From: JBBREP01 sp036501845
GTDB lineage: Bacteria; Actinomycetota; Acidimicrobiia; IMCC26256; PALSA-610
NCBI GenBank assembly: GCA_036501845.1
Contig: DASXZO010000137.1
Location: forward strand, 1-57,114
Direction: 5' to 3'
Length of the DNA stretch: 57,114 nt
In this document: positions 42,438 to 51,885 of the stretch, piece by piece
Layout of the letters: each line of letters starts with the position of its first letter
Numbering within the stretch: the stretch's first letter is position 1
Made by a program: the position numbers and the translations under genes
The notes under the pieces: generated by a model
What the model was told of the DNA's origin: nothing
Database searches by the model: none
What the model saw: the letters and a program-made list of their open reading frames with translations, nothing else

Positions 42438-43801
42438 CGTCGCCTCGCTACGTCGGCCAACGCCAGGGCCAGCTCGGGGTCGTGGGGCACCGGCGGACCG
42501 TCGGGCGGGCCGATCGGCGGATCGGGATCCTTCGGCGGGTTGGTTTTCAGCGCGATCCAACCGAGGCCGAGCGTGCCGAACACCATGCCGAAGGCGAGCG
42601 CCCAGGGTGCGAGGTTGGGGTCGTGCTTCACGAGCAGCGCCGCAAGTACGAGTCCGAAGGTTGCGTCACCGAGACGCACCCAGAACACGCTGCGCGCCTT
42701 GTTGCGCGCGACGAGCAGGTTGGCCACCGGTTGGCCAGCCGCGAACATGAGCGCCACCATCATCCAGCCGATGATCGCGAACGTCGATACGTACGGGTCC
42801 TTGCCGCCGAGCAGCTTGTGCGCGAAGAAGTGCTGCCAGTGCAGCACGATGGCGTAGTAGCCGAAGATCGGCACGACGAGCAGGAACGTCATCAGCGGGA
42901 GCGGGATCGCTCGGGTCTTGCGCCGTTCCTCTTCGGTGTACATCGGCAGCAGCAGCGACGCCACACCGGACACGTAGGTCATCGCGGGCATCGAGAACAG
43001 GCGTGCGCCCTCGAGGTTGCCGACGACCACCTTGGTGGTGAGCACGAGGATGATGATCCGCACGATGTAGAGCGAAGCCGGGCGGATGCCCATCTGCGCC
43101 GAGCGCCAGGCCGCGAAGCGCGCGCCCAGCGTGCCCATCTCCTTGAAGTCGGGCTTGGATGTCTTGAGCTCGTAATGGGGGAGCTGCAGGATCGCGCACA
43201 GGATCGACAAACCCGCGCCGATCGCCATGGCGCCGATCACGATGGTGACGGAGTAGTAGCCGAAGATCTCGCGCAGGAGCACGAGGCCGATGAACGTGCC
43301 TGCAGCGTCGATGACGTCGTTCAGCGTGAGCTGCCAGAACTCGAAGCGGGTCATGAAGATGCGCCGACCCGTCTCCTCCCACACCCACAGGCACACCATC
43401 ACGCCGAAGATCAGCGCGCCGCCGGGGGTTTCCACGCCGATCGCGAGGAACCCACCGATGATGATCGCTGCCGCGCCCCACGCCATCACCGACGCGACGA
43501 GCGCGCCGCGCAACTTGGGATTGAAGCGGTCGAACACCGTGAGCGAGTCGCCCACGTACGCCGTCTCCAGCGCCGTCATCAAGGCGAGCGCGGTGTTGAG
43601 GATGGCGTACACGCCGAGCGCCCCGGCGCCGAGCTGGTGGCGTACCAGCACCACGATCACGAGGCTGCAGAGTGCAACCGTGATCTGGTCGACGATCGCG
43701 CCGGCGGCGTGGTTGGTGAGCTGCCGCTTGTTGGTGCTGTCGAATTGCGCGCCGCTGTCGCTCAGCGGGTAGGCCTCAGGAGCCGCGACGGCGGTGTTCA
43801 T
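42434..43801 (-). CDS. Polysaccharide flippase, Wzx/MATE-like
   Basis: The 455-residue protein has about twelve hydrophobic helices, starting NKRQLTNHAAGAIVDQITVALCSLVIVVLVRHQLGAGALGVYAI, typical of the polysaccharide transporter superfamily. It ends in a Pro/Asp-rich tail (PPKDPDPPIGPPDGPPVP). It probably moves lipid-linked repeat units across the membrane to the polymerase. It is 13 bp downstream of the Wzz-like gene and overlaps the next gene. Confidence 0.85.
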   Translation of the reverse strand: MNTAVAAPEAYPLSDSGAQFDSTNKRQLTNHAAGAIVDQITVALCSLVIVVLVRHQLGAGALGVYAILNTALALMTALETAYVGDSLTVFDRFNPKLRGALVASVMAWGAAAIIIGGFLAIGVETPGGALIFGVMVCLWVWEETGRRIFMTRFEFWQLTLNDVIDAAGTFIGLVLLREIFGYYSVTIVIGAMAIGAGLSILCAILQLPHYELKTSKPDFKEMGTLGARFAAWRSAQMGIRPASLYIVRIIILVLTTKVVVGNLEGARLFSMPAMTYVSGVASLLLPMYTEEERRKTRAIPLPLMTFLLVVPIFGYYAIVLHWQHFFAHKLLGGKDPYVSTFAIIGWMMVALMFAAGQPVANLLVARNKARSVFWVRLGDATFGLVLAALLVKHDPNLAPWALAFGMVFGTLGLGWIALKTNPPKDPDPPIGPPDGPPVPHDPELALALADVARRR

Positions 43802-43814
43802 CGAGAGTCAGTGC

Positions 43815-45329
43815 TCAGGCGTTGGCGCCCGTGCGACCCCGCGCCACCGCGAGATCAGGCGTCTGGTCGCGGTTGAACACGTAGCCGAGCACCGGCACCT
43901 CGAGCAGTGCGAGGCGATCGCGTAGGCGCTCGACCCGACGCAGGCGAGTGCCGCGAGCAACGACGCACACCACGCCGTCGACTCGAGCGCTGCGCGCGAT
44001 CGATGCGCCTTCGGCGTCGGTGGTGAGCGGCGGCGCGTCGATCACGATGAGGTCGTACCAGTCGCGCAGGCGCTCCATGGTCTCGGTCATCGTCTTGGCG
44101 CGCAGCAGGCTTGCCATGTCGGCCTCGGCCTTGCCGGCGGGAAGCACCGCAACCGACGTGGAGTCGCCGAGCTCGACGGCCCGCAGCGAATCCTCGAGTG
44201 GTGCACGACGCGTGAGCACGTCGGAGAGACCAGCCGAGTCGTCGTGGATACCGGCGAGTCGCGACAGCGAGCGGCGGCTGCAGTCGGCGTCGATCGCCAG
44301 CACGCGGCGGCCGTCACGTGCGAACGCGGCGGCGATGTTGGCGGCGGTGGTGGTGGACCCACCACCGTGCTCGACGCCGGACACCAGCACCACACCGTTC
44401 TCGAGGCTCGACCACACGCCGGCGGCCACGAACTCGAATGGTGCCGCAGGCATGTCGGCGAAGCGGTTGAGCGAGCGGGCGACGCCGCCGCGGAGCACCG
44501 GGACCTCGCCGAGCAGGCGGGTGCCGGTGACCAGACCGGGCACCGATGCGTCGTCGACCACACGACGGCGGTCGGCGAGTACCCAAGCGAGGAGCACGCC
44601 GATGAGCGCACCCACCACGAAGCCGATGGCGCCGTCGAGGCCGGCGGCCTTGATGCCCTTCTTGTTGGGCACCTGCGCGGTGGTGGACGAGATCACACCG
44701 TTACCGAAGGTGTTGCCCTCTTTCTGGAGGGCGAGAAGTTGCTGGGCGTAGCTCTGGCGCAGGGCGTTGGCGAAGGCGACCTCGGGCGGCGTGACGCCGG
44801 CTGCGGTGGTCGACTGGGCGAGAGTTCTGAGCTGACCCTCGAGCAGCTTCTCGTTGGCGTCGCGTGACGAGGCCGCGTAGGCACCGATCGCCCCACCGAC
44901 CTCGTCACCGAGCTTCTCGGCGCAGGCGGCCGCGGTGACGCGGTTCTTCAGCGTGCAGCTCACGATGATGGCGTCGGAGTTCAGGTCGGTGGACCAGCCG
45001 ACGTCCTTACGCAAGTCGGACAGCGAGACCTTGGCCGTGGGGGCGACGGCCTTCAGTACCGCGTCGGTGTTGGCGAACTGGGCCTGCGACGCGGTGTAGC
45101 GAGACGCAGCGGTCGGCCCACCACCGAGACCCGCGGGCTCCTTCAGCACGAGCCGGCGGCCGGCGGTGTAGCTCTTCGGCGCGAGTGAGCCGAAGGCAAC
45201 ACCGATCACGGCGAAGGCGACGGCGATCACGATCGCGAGCGCGAGGTACCGCTTCAACGACGCGAAGAGGCCTGGCCCCTCGATCGTCATGCGGGTGTCT
45301 TGTGCGTTCGTCGCCAACGGTGCCTCCAT
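43815..45329 (-). CDS. Wzz/BY-kinase-like protein with degenerate Walker A
   Basis: An N-terminal Wzz-type chain-length domain with two transmembrane helices (about residues 28-48 and 235-252) is fused to a CpsD/CapB-type ATPase. Walker A' (VLAIDADCSRRSLSRL) and Walker B (LIVIDAPPL) are present, but the P-loop reads EHGGGSTTTAAN, so the invariant Lys is Ser (codon 44355-44357). No tyrosine cluster is present at the C-terminus. It is therefore unlikely to be an active kinase, but may still set polymer length. ATG 45329 was chosen over GTG 45332. A CTCGCGGG/CCCGCGAG hairpin lies in its leader (45343-45362). Confidence 0.88.
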   Translation of the reverse strand: MEAPLATNAQDTRMTIEGPGLFASLKRYLALAIVIAVAFAVIGVAFGSLAPKSYTAGRRLVLKEPAGLGGGPTAASRYTASQAQFANTDAVLKAVAPTAKVSLSDLRKDVGWSTDLNSDAIIVSCTLKNRVTAAACAEKLGDEVGGAIGAYAASSRDANEKLLEGQLRTLAQSTTAAGVTPPEVAFANALRQSYAQQLLALQKEGNTFGNGVISSTTAQVPNKKGIKAAGLDGAIGFVVGALIGVLLAWVLADRRRVVDDASVPGLVTGTRLLGEVPVLRGGVARSLNRFADMPAAPFEFVAAGVWSSLENGVVLVSGVEHGGGSTTTAANIAAAFARDGRRVLAIDADCSRRSLSRLAGIHDDSAGLSDVLTRRAPLEDSLRAVELGDSTSVAVLPAGKAEADMASLLRAKTMTETMERLRDWYDLIVIDAPPLTTDAEGASIARSARVDGVVCVVARGTRLRRVERLRDRLALLEVPVLGYVFNRDQTPDLAVARGRTGANA

Positions 45330-45633
45330 CACGAGACGCTCTCTCGCGGGTGAACCCGCGAGTCTCCGGTTGCTGATTCGGCGTGCTGCCCCTCGACTTG
45401 AGACGCCGACCGGGCTGGCCCGTCAGCTGGTGTTCGGGCAGGCGGGCGGTCGGGCCGCCACGAGGTCACAAAGCTACCTGAACCCTGCACAACCCTCGAC
45501 GCGCTCCGCGCGAATCATTAGAATCTCCACATTCCGAGGGAGGTCCAGCAACTCGGTAGCAAGATCGCGAGAGGGGCTGGCGCCGGGCCATACGGGGCCG
45601 GGCGACACGAAATCAACGCCGGCCGACGGCACG

Positions 45634-45647
45634 GTGACGTGGGTCAC
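45634..45647. promoter_or_regulatory. Candidate CRP-type operator
   Basis: GTGA at 45634-45637 and TCAC at 45644-45647, separated by six bases, match the core of CRP/FNR-family sites. It lies in the 456-base gap between the divergent Wzz-like gene and the epimerase gene. The rest of the gap contains a GGCCGCC/GGCGGCC hairpin near 45759-45773 but no gene. Confidence 0.4.
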
Positions 45648-45785
45648 GCCGGATGATGGGGTTGTAGTGATGTTCGGCGTGCCCATACGCGCCGATGGGA
45701 ACATCGGCATACGTCGCGCTCGTCGTATGTCGTAGCGGAAGGTCTGACCCAGCAAGGCGGCCGCCAGGCGGCCATCGGAGCGAAC

Positions 45786-46856
45786 ATGGATGTCGTTGTC
45801 ATCACAGGTGTAGGTGGACTGGTCGGCGGTGCCTCGGCCCGGGCCTTCGCGCCGCGCGCCGACCTGATCGTGGGGCTCGACAACGACATGCGCGCGCAGT
45901 TCTTCGGTCCTGACGCTTCGACGCGGTGGTCGGTGGAGCGCCTGCAACATCAGCTCGACAATCTGCAGGCTCGCGACGTCGACGTGCGCGACGCCGCTGC
46001 AGTCGACGCGGTGTTCGCCGAACACGGAGCGTCGATCAAGGCGGTGATCCACACCGCGGCCCAGCCGTCGCACGATTGGGCGGCGCGCGACCCCTTCACT
46101 GATTTCAGCGTCAACGCCAATGGCACCCTCGTTTTGCTCGAGACGACGCGCAAGCACTGCCCCGAGGCCACGTTCATCTTCTGCTCCACGAACAAGGTGT
46201 ACGGCGACACGCCGAACGCACTGCCGCTCGTGGAACGCGCGACGCGCCTCGAGCTCGATCCCGCCCATCGGTGGGCCGAGCACGGCATCGACGAGACGAT
46301 GTCGCTCGACGACAGCACGCACAGCCTCTTCGGTGTGTCGAAGGCCGCCGCCGACCTGCTCGTGCAGGAGTACGGCCGCTACTTCGGAATGCACACCGTC
46401 GCGTTGCGCGGCGGATGCCTCACCGGTCCTGGCCACAGCGGCGCGCAGCTCCACGGATTCCTCGCGCACCTCATGCGCTGCGCGGCGCTCGACCTGCCCT
46501 ACACGATCTTCGGGTACAAGGGCCTGCAGGTGCGCGACAACCTGCACGCCGACGACCTGGCTGCCGCGTTCCTCGCCGTGCACGACCAGCCGCGAGGTGG
46601 CGAGGCCTACAACATCGGTGGTGGCCGCTTCTCGAACTGCTCGATGACCGAAGCGATCCACATGTGCGAGGAGATCACGGGCCGCAAGATGCAAGTGACC
46701 TACGACGACACCGCTCGCATCGGCGATCACAAGTGGTGGATCAGCGACACCCGCAAGTTCAGCGACCACTTCGGCGGTTGGAAGCCCGAGCACGACGTCG
46801 CCTCGATCCTCGAGGACATCTACGCGGAAGGTCGCGAGCGTTGGCAAGCGGCGTGA
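45786..46856 (+). CDS. NAD-dependent sugar epimerase/dehydratase
   Basis: An extended SDR of 356 residues: VVITGVGGLVGGASARAF at the start and FCSTNKVYGDTPN near residue 132, resembling CDP-paratose/tyvelose 2-epimerases. The catalytic YxxxK is replaced by F182-GVS-K186 (HSLFGVSKAAAD). I believe this FGxSK form recurs in a bacterial subgroup, so it may be a natural variant. CLTGPGHSGAQLHGFLAHLMRC and WWISDTRKFSDHF are further features. It probably makes a nucleotide sugar for the surface polymer. GGAGCGAAC precedes ATG 45786. Confidence 0.85.
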   Translation: MDVVVITGVGGLVGGASARAFAPRADLIVGLDNDMRAQFFGPDASTRWSVERLQHQLDNLQARDVDVRDAAAVDAVFAEHGASIKAVIHTAAQPSHDWAARDPFTDFSVNANGTLVLLETTRKHCPEATFIFCSTNKVYGDTPNALPLVERATRLELDPAHRWAEHGIDETMSLDDSTHSLFGVSKAAADLLVQEYGRYFGMHTVALRGGCLTGPGHSGAQLHGFLAHLMRCAALDLPYTIFGYKGLQVRDNLHADDLAAAFLAVHDQPRGGEAYNIGGGRFSNCSMTEAIHMCEEITGRKMQVTYDDTARIGDHKWWISDTRKFSDHFGGWKPEHDVASILEDIYAEGRERWQAA

Positions 46857-47671
46857 AGACCGACGGCGCCAAGAACGGCGCCAAGAACGGCGTGAAGAGC
46901 CGCTTCGACCGGGTGCGCGTGTTCGGCGTGCCGGTCACTCCGTGCACGTACGACAGCGCGGTCGACGCCATCCTCGACGCGGCCCGTGAGCACCAGCCCT
47001 ACGGCGTTGCCGCGCTCGCCACGCACGGGCTCATGACCGCGGTGCACGACGACGACTTCCTGCGCGCGGTCGAGCGCCTCGACCTCGTCACGCCCGACGG
47101 CCAGCCGGTGCGTTGGGCCCTCAACCTCTCGCTCGACGACAAGCTCGACGACCGGGTGTACGGCCCCGACCTCGCCGACCGGGTGTGCGCCGCAGCCGCG
47201 CGCGATGGCATCCCGATCTACGTGTACGGCAGCACCGAACTCACGTGCGCGGCGCTCGAACGTTCGCTCGCCCGTCGCTATCCCAACATCAAGCTCGCCG
47301 GTATCCAGCCCGACCGCTTCCGCGACGCGTCGGACGCCGAAGACGACGACGACGTGGCGCGCATCGTGAAGTCGGGCGCCGGCATCGTGCTCGTCGGCCG
47401 GGGTTGCCCGCGCCAAGAGTTGTGGGTGGCCAACCATCTCGACCGCGTGCCGTGCTCGATGCTCGCAGTCGGCGCCGCCTTCGACTATCTCGCCGGCGTG
47501 CTCACGCGTCCGCCCGACTGGATGCAGCGGGCCGGCCTCGAGTGGTTGCACCGCCTCGTGCAGGAGCCGCGCCGCCTGTGGCGCCGCTACCTCGTCACGA
47601 ACAGCCAGTTCTTGCTGCGCTTCCTGCCGCTCTGGCTGGCCACGAAGTTGCACACTCGCGAAGCCGCGTAG
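46853..47671 (+). CDS. WecG/TagA/CpsF-family glycosyltransferase
   Basis: The family adds N-acetylmannosamine-type sugars to lipid-linked acceptors. Motifs: YGVAALATHGLMTAVHD, LVTPDGQPVRWALN, VYGPDLADRVCA, IPIYVYGSTE, VLVGRGCPRQELWVANH and GAAFDYLAG. A Lys/Asn-rich repeat (GAKNGAKNGVK) opens the protein. GTG 46853 overlaps the epimerase stop. The two are likely co-expressed. 272 residues. Confidence 0.92.
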   Translation: MKTDGAKNGAKNGVKSRFDRVRVFGVPVTPCTYDSAVDAILDAAREHQPYGVAALATHGLMTAVHDDDFLRAVERLDLVTPDGQPVRWALNLSLDDKLDDRVYGPDLADRVCAAAARDGIPIYVYGSTELTCAALERSLARRYPNIKLAGIQPDRFRDASDAEDDDDVARIVKSGAGIVLVGRGCPRQELWVANHLDRVPCSMLAVGAAFDYLAGVLTRPPDWMQRAGLEWLHRLVQEPRRLWRRYLVTNSQFLLRFLPLWLATKLHTREAA

Positions 47672-47685
47672 CCCCGCGGCGAGCT

Positions 47686-48852
47686 TCAGCCGGCGCGCTT
47701 CGATCCTTCGATCGCGCTCCGGTAGATCGCTTCGAGCTGCGGGCGGTTCGCGTCGGGCGTGTAGCGCTGTTCGTAGCGCGCCCGCGCAACGGCACCGAGC
47801 GCGTCGACGGTGCCGTCGTCGGCAGCCTCACGCAGCACCGCGGCGAGCGCGCTCGTCGATCCGGTGGGAGCGAGCCGGCCCGCGTCGCCCACGATGTCGG
47901 CGGTCGATCCGGTGTCGGTGCCCACGATGGGTGTTCCCGCCGCCATCGCCTCCAGGAGCACCAGGCCGAACGGTTCGAGCCACTCGGACGCGAACGCGAA
48001 GGCGCGCGCCTGCTTGATGTGCGCACGCGTCTCGTCGAGCGGGCGCACGCCCGCGAAACGCACACCACGAGGCGCCTCGCGTTCGAGCTGCTCGCGCAGT
48101 GGCCCGTCGCCCACGATCAACAACTCGAGATCGCCGAGGTCGGGTGCGGCGACGCGCCACGCCGCGAGCAGTCGCTCCACGCCCTTGGTGGGCGCGAGCC
48201 TGCCGGCGTACACGATGGTGCGCGACTTCGACGGCGGATCGGCGCGGGCGCCGAGGTCGGTGAGGAAATGCGGCTTCACCACCACGCGCGCCGCGTCGAG
48301 GCCGGCGTCGACGTGCGCGGTTCGAACCGTGTCGGTGGGCGCGATGAACGTGTGCACGTCGTCCCACACGTGGTGGCGTCGCGCCGAGACGATCGTGGCC
48401 GCGGCCACTGCCGACAGCGGTCGCGAGTTGCGGTAGCAACCATGCACGACGCCCGGCATGGGGCTGCGACCGATGCATTCGCGACAGATCGTGTTGTCGC
48501 GCCACAGCGAACCGTCGACGCACATCAACCGATAGTTGTGCAGCGTCATCACGAGCGCGCGACCGCGAGCAGCGAACTCGGCGATCACGGCGGGTGACAG
48601 CGCGAACCACGTGTTGTGCAGGTGCACCACATCGGCATCGAACGCGTCGGTGGCCGCGACGACATCGCGCGCGCCGCGACGATCCCACGGTGCGTGCGCG
48701 AGCGCGTTGAAGGTGCGCGCGCCGTGCGGGTTCTCCACTTCGTACACCTCGACGTCGTGGCCTGCGTCGCGCATGAGTTGCGACTCCGCCTGCACAACGA
48801 CGTCTTCGCCACCAGGTTCGCGATATCGAACGTGTACGTGCAGGATGCGCAT
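47686..48852 (-). CDS. Glycosyltransferase, family 4 type
   Basis: GT-B transferase of about 388 residues: MRILHVHVRYREPGGEDVVVQAESQLMRDAGHDVEVYEV, VVHLHNTWFALSPAVI, VYAGRLAPTKGVERLLAAW, and SEWLEPFGLVLLEAMAAGTPIVGTDTGSTADIV. A Cys-rich stretch (TICRECIGRSPMPGVVHGCYR) may bind a metal. ATG 48852 follows TACTTT by 9 bases. The gene ends only 15 bases from the convergent WecG gene. Confidence 0.9.
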   Translation of the reverse strand: MRILHVHVRYREPGGEDVVVQAESQLMRDAGHDVEVYEVENPHGARTFNALAHAPWDRRGARDVVAATDAFDADVVHLHNTWFALSPAVIAEFAARGRALVMTLHNYRLMCVDGSLWRDNTICRECIGRSPMPGVVHGCYRNSRPLSAVAAATIVSARRHHVWDDVHTFIAPTDTVRTAHVDAGLDAARVVVKPHFLTDLGARADPPSKSRTIVYAGRLAPTKGVERLLAAWRVAAPDLGDLELLIVGDGPLREQLEREAPRGVRFAGVRPLDETRAHIKQARAFAFASEWLEPFGLVLLEAMAAGTPIVGTDTGSTADIVGDAGRLAPTGSTSALAAVLREAADDGTVDALGAVARARYEQRYTPDANRPQLEAIYRSAIEGSKRAG

Positions 48853-49040
48853 CAACGCACGAAAGTAGCCGCACTCCCAAAACCCAAGATTCCACGCGTA
48901 TTGCCCGTATTTGCCGTTCCTTGACCGAGGTCTGGAAGGAGCTTGGGGCCACCTCCGTAAGGCTGCGGGTCGACCGTTCCGATCAGGAACGACGCTCCTC
49001 CCAGCAGCGCACAGTCTCTTCGACTCGCGGAGTGTTCTCG

Positions 49041-50912
49041 ATGGTTCGTTCGACCCAGTTACGTAATCGAAGGCTGCGCCGTCACGCGTGGTGCAACACG
49101 CGTCGGCGCGCGATCGCTGTGGTCGGCACGCTCGCGGTGCTCGGCGCCTCCGGCGCGACCTGGTTGGCGAACAGCTCGAGCGCGAGCGCGCCCCGTGTCG
49201 ATGACGCGCACGTGGCGACGCCGTACGTGACGCCGAGCGTGTCCGACTCCGACTACTCGATTCCTGCTGGCGCCATCTTCGTCGCTCCGTCGTCGAGTGC
49301 CGCGGATGGTGCGGCGAGCGCCCAAGTAGCCGCTGCTCACGCGAACGGCAGTGTGAGCGCGCCGTACCCGTCGCTGGCCCAGGCCGTGAAGCACTCGCGC
49401 AACGGGTCGACCATCGTGTTGCGCGGTGGCACGTACCGCGGCACGCTCGGCACGATCTCGCACCGCGTCACGATCCAGGCGTACCCGCACCAGCAGGTGT
49501 GGGTGAACGGGGCAGCCGTGCTGGCGAACCTCAAGCACGTCGGCAACGCGTGGGTGCGCACCGGGTGGGACCCGCACGTGTGCCACAACTGCTACCCGCG
49601 CAACGCCCTCGACCCGCAGTACCCGTACGCAGGTCTCGGTGACCAGGTGTTCATCGACGGGCGCCCGCAGGCCGAGGTGGGCTCGGTGGGCAAAGTGCGC
49701 GCAGGCACGTTCTACGTGGATCACCGCGCCGGCCGGCTCTACGTCGGGTCGAACCCGAATGGTCACCACGTGGAAGCCACGATGTACGAGAAGGCGCTCC
49801 AGTTCAGCGGGCGCGCCGCTGGTTCGGTAGTGCGCGGCATCGGCTTCGAGCACTTCGCACCGCACTACAACATGGATGTTCCCGCGATGGTCGTTGCCGC
49901 CGCGCCGAACGTCACGTTCGACCACGACACGTTCGCGTTGAGCGCGGGTCGCGGCCTGAGCGTGTTCCGGTCGGGCACCGCCATCACCAACAGCGCCTTC
50001 CTCGACAACGGGCTCAACGGCTTCCATGCCAACACCGCCGACGGTCTCGAGTTCACGAACAACCGCGTGATCGGCTCGAACTTCTCGCACTGGTCGATCG
50101 CGTCGACCGCGAGCGCCTCGATCGCGGGCGCCAAGATCACTTCGACGAGCAACGGCATCGTGCGCGGCAACCTCTTCGCCGCCAACGATTCGAACGGGAT
50201 CTGGCTCGACGTGTCGAGCTCGCATTTCGACGTCACCGACAACAACGTGATCGGGAGCGGCGGTATGGGCATCGCGATCGAGTTGAGCGGCTACGTGATC
50301 GTCGCGGGCAATGTGTCGTCGGGGAATGCGCGCATCGGCATCAAGGTGTCGGGCTCGAACAACGTGTCGGTGTGGGACAACACCGTGGCGAACAATGGCC
50401 AGTCACAGATCGGCGTGTACCAGGACCCGCGCTCCACGTCGCGCCCGCGCGACGGGGCCACGTGGAACACGACGCAGGTGACGATCGTGAACAACGTGAT
50501 CATCGGCCGTACCGGTGCCACGAAGTCGGTGCTCGACAGCTTCAACGGCCGCCGAGGTGCGCGCATCACCACGGCGCGCATGGTGAGCTTCGACGACCGC
50601 AACGTGTGGGGCCGCCCGGTGCCGTCGAGCCCGCGCTTCATGGCGTCGTGGCAGAACTCGGCCAGCAAGTCGGCCTTCACGTCGCTCGCCGCGATCCAGC
50701 AGGGCACCGGTCGTGAGCGCCACAGCGTCAGCGCCGACCACGACACGCTCGGCTCGATGTTCGTGAGCGCCACCAACGGCGACTACCGGCTCACCAACCG
50801 CAACGCCGCGATGGTGCAGGGCACCGCAGTCCCGCAGAGCATCGCAGCCGCGATGGACGTGCGGGCCGGCGTGCCACCCCACCTCGGCGCACTCCTCGTT
50901 CCGGCTATCTAA
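49041..50912 (+). CDS. Secreted right-handed parallel beta-helix protein
   Basis: A signal peptide or N-terminal anchor (RRHAWCNTRRRAIAVVGTLAVLGASGATWLA) is followed by a linker and a beta-helix region with repeats such as FTNNRVIGSNFSHW, IVRGNLFAANDSNGIWLD, VTDNNVIGSGGMGIAIEL and VSVWDNTVANNGQSQIGVY. YPSLAQAVKHSRNGSTIVLRGGTYRG is the typical entry to such folds. Proteins of this type bind or cleave polysaccharides; no catalytic residue is assigned. It may act on the polymer made here. ATG 49041 is preferred; GTG 49032 is also in frame. 623 residues. Confidence 0.8.
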   Translation: MVRSTQLRNRRLRRHAWCNTRRRAIAVVGTLAVLGASGATWLANSSSASAPRVDDAHVATPYVTPSVSDSDYSIPAGAIFVAPSSSAADGAASAQVAAAHANGSVSAPYPSLAQAVKHSRNGSTIVLRGGTYRGTLGTISHRVTIQAYPHQQVWVNGAAVLANLKHVGNAWVRTGWDPHVCHNCYPRNALDPQYPYAGLGDQVFIDGRPQAEVGSVGKVRAGTFYVDHRAGRLYVGSNPNGHHVEATMYEKALQFSGRAAGSVVRGIGFEHFAPHYNMDVPAMVVAAAPNVTFDHDTFALSAGRGLSVFRSGTAITNSAFLDNGLNGFHANTADGLEFTNNRVIGSNFSHWSIASTASASIAGAKITSTSNGIVRGNLFAANDSNGIWLDVSSSHFDVTDNNVIGSGGMGIAIELSGYVIVAGNVSSGNARIGIKVSGSNNVSVWDNTVANNGQSQIGVYQDPRSTSRPRDGATWNTTQVTIVNNVIIGRTGATKSVLDSFNGRRGARITTARMVSFDDRNVWGRPVPSSPRFMASWQNSASKSAFTSLAAIQQGTGRERHSVSADHDTLGSMFVSATNGDYRLTNRNAAMVQGTAVPQSIAAAMDVRAGVPPHLGALLVPAI

Positions 50913-50917
50913 CGCCT

Positions 50918-50959
50918 GTTTGGCGAGATTCGGGGCGATGGCCCCGGAATCGGCCAAAC
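50918..50959. terminator. Repeated bidirectional terminator hairpin, copy 2
   Basis: GTTTGGC (50918-50924) pairs with GCCAAAC (50953-50959) around CGGGGC/GCCCCG (50931-50936 and 50941-50946). It closely resembles 29067-29104 over about 40 bases and again separates convergent genes (ends 50912 and 50972). Confidence 0.7.
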
Positions 50960-50971
50960 GGGGAAGAGGGC

Positions 50972-51694
50972 TCAGTAGCCGCGTTTGGTGAGCAGTGCCA
51001 CTGGGGTGCGGGCGAGGATGCGGGCGTCGAGGCGGGCCGAGATACCGGCCACGTACTCGATGTCGACGCCGACGTGCTCGTGCATCGGGCGGCCGGTGCC
51101 GCGGGCCGAAACCTGCCAGAGGCCGGTGAGGCCGGGCTTCACCTTGTGGCGGGCGTGCTCCCACTCGGTATAGCTGTCGACGATCAGCGGGAGCTCGGGA
51201 CGGGGGCCGACGATGCTCATGTCGCCCCGCAGCACGTTCCACAGCTGCGGCAGCTCGTCGAGGCTCCACTTGCGCAGGAAGCGGCCGACGGCGGTGAGCC
51301 GGGGGTCGTGCTCGCTCTTGTGCGTGAGCCGGCGCTCTTCGCCGTCCCACTCGGTGCGCTCCATCCGACGGGCTCGCCGGTCGTGATGCATGGTGCGGAA
51401 CTTGTAGACGTAGAAGCGGCGGCCGCCGTGGCCCACCCGCTCCTGGGCGAAGAAGATGTGGGGGCCGAGGCTGATGCGCACGGCGATGGCGCAGAGCACC
51501 ATGATCGGCAGCGTCACCAGCAGCACGAAGCCTGCGAGCAGGCGATCGAACGTCGGCTTCAGGACCCGGACGTAGAACCCGCCCGGCGCGCCAACGACAT
51601 AGATCGTTGCGCTGGGCCGTTCGGGCGCGGCCGCGTCATGAGCGATGGCGGTGTCCGTCACTGAGTCTGTAGACAATCTGTGTGAGCCCCACAT
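50972..51694 (-). CDS. Undecaprenyl-phosphate sugar-phosphate transferase (WbaP/ExoY type)
   Basis: A 240-residue enzyme that starts repeat-unit synthesis by placing a sugar-1-phosphate on the lipid carrier. One membrane segment (LLAGFVLLVTLPIMVLCAIAV) is followed by FFAQERVGHGGRRFYVYKFRTMHHD, LTAVGRFLRKWSLDELPQLWNVLRGDMSIVGPRPELPL and KPGLTGLWQVSARG. GGAGGGG precedes ATG 51694. The 281-base gap upstream contains a CCGTGGG/CCCACGG pair (51812-51818, 51837-51843), possibly in its leader. Confidence 0.95.
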   Translation of the reverse strand: MWGSHRLSTDSVTDTAIAHDAAAPERPSATIYVVGAPGGFYVRVLKPTFDRLLAGFVLLVTLPIMVLCAIAVRISLGPHIFFAQERVGHGGRRFYVYKFRTMHHDRRARRMERTEWDGEERRLTHKSEHDPRLTAVGRFLRKWSLDELPQLWNVLRGDMSIVGPRPELPLIVDSYTEWEHARHKVKPGLTGLWQVSARGTGRPMHEHVGVDIEYVAGISARLDARILARTPVALLTKRGY

Positions 51695-51885
51695 GGCTCG
51701 TGCCCCTCCGGTTGTCGCACCGTGTCTTCCGCAAGTTGCGGTCGCCGAACACTCTCCCGCACGGGTGCGACAATCGGATGATAACCGACCACTGAGCGTG
51801 GTGCTAGTGATCCGTGGGCAATGTCACCCTCGACCCCCCACGGCTTGACCTGAGGAATCCGACCACATCGCGCCACGGAAAGACA

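Noticed and set aside
45474..46847. A long minus-strand frame opposite the epimerase gene
   Set aside because: It is antisense to a well-supported epimerase, has no domain signature and lacks a plausible start signal.
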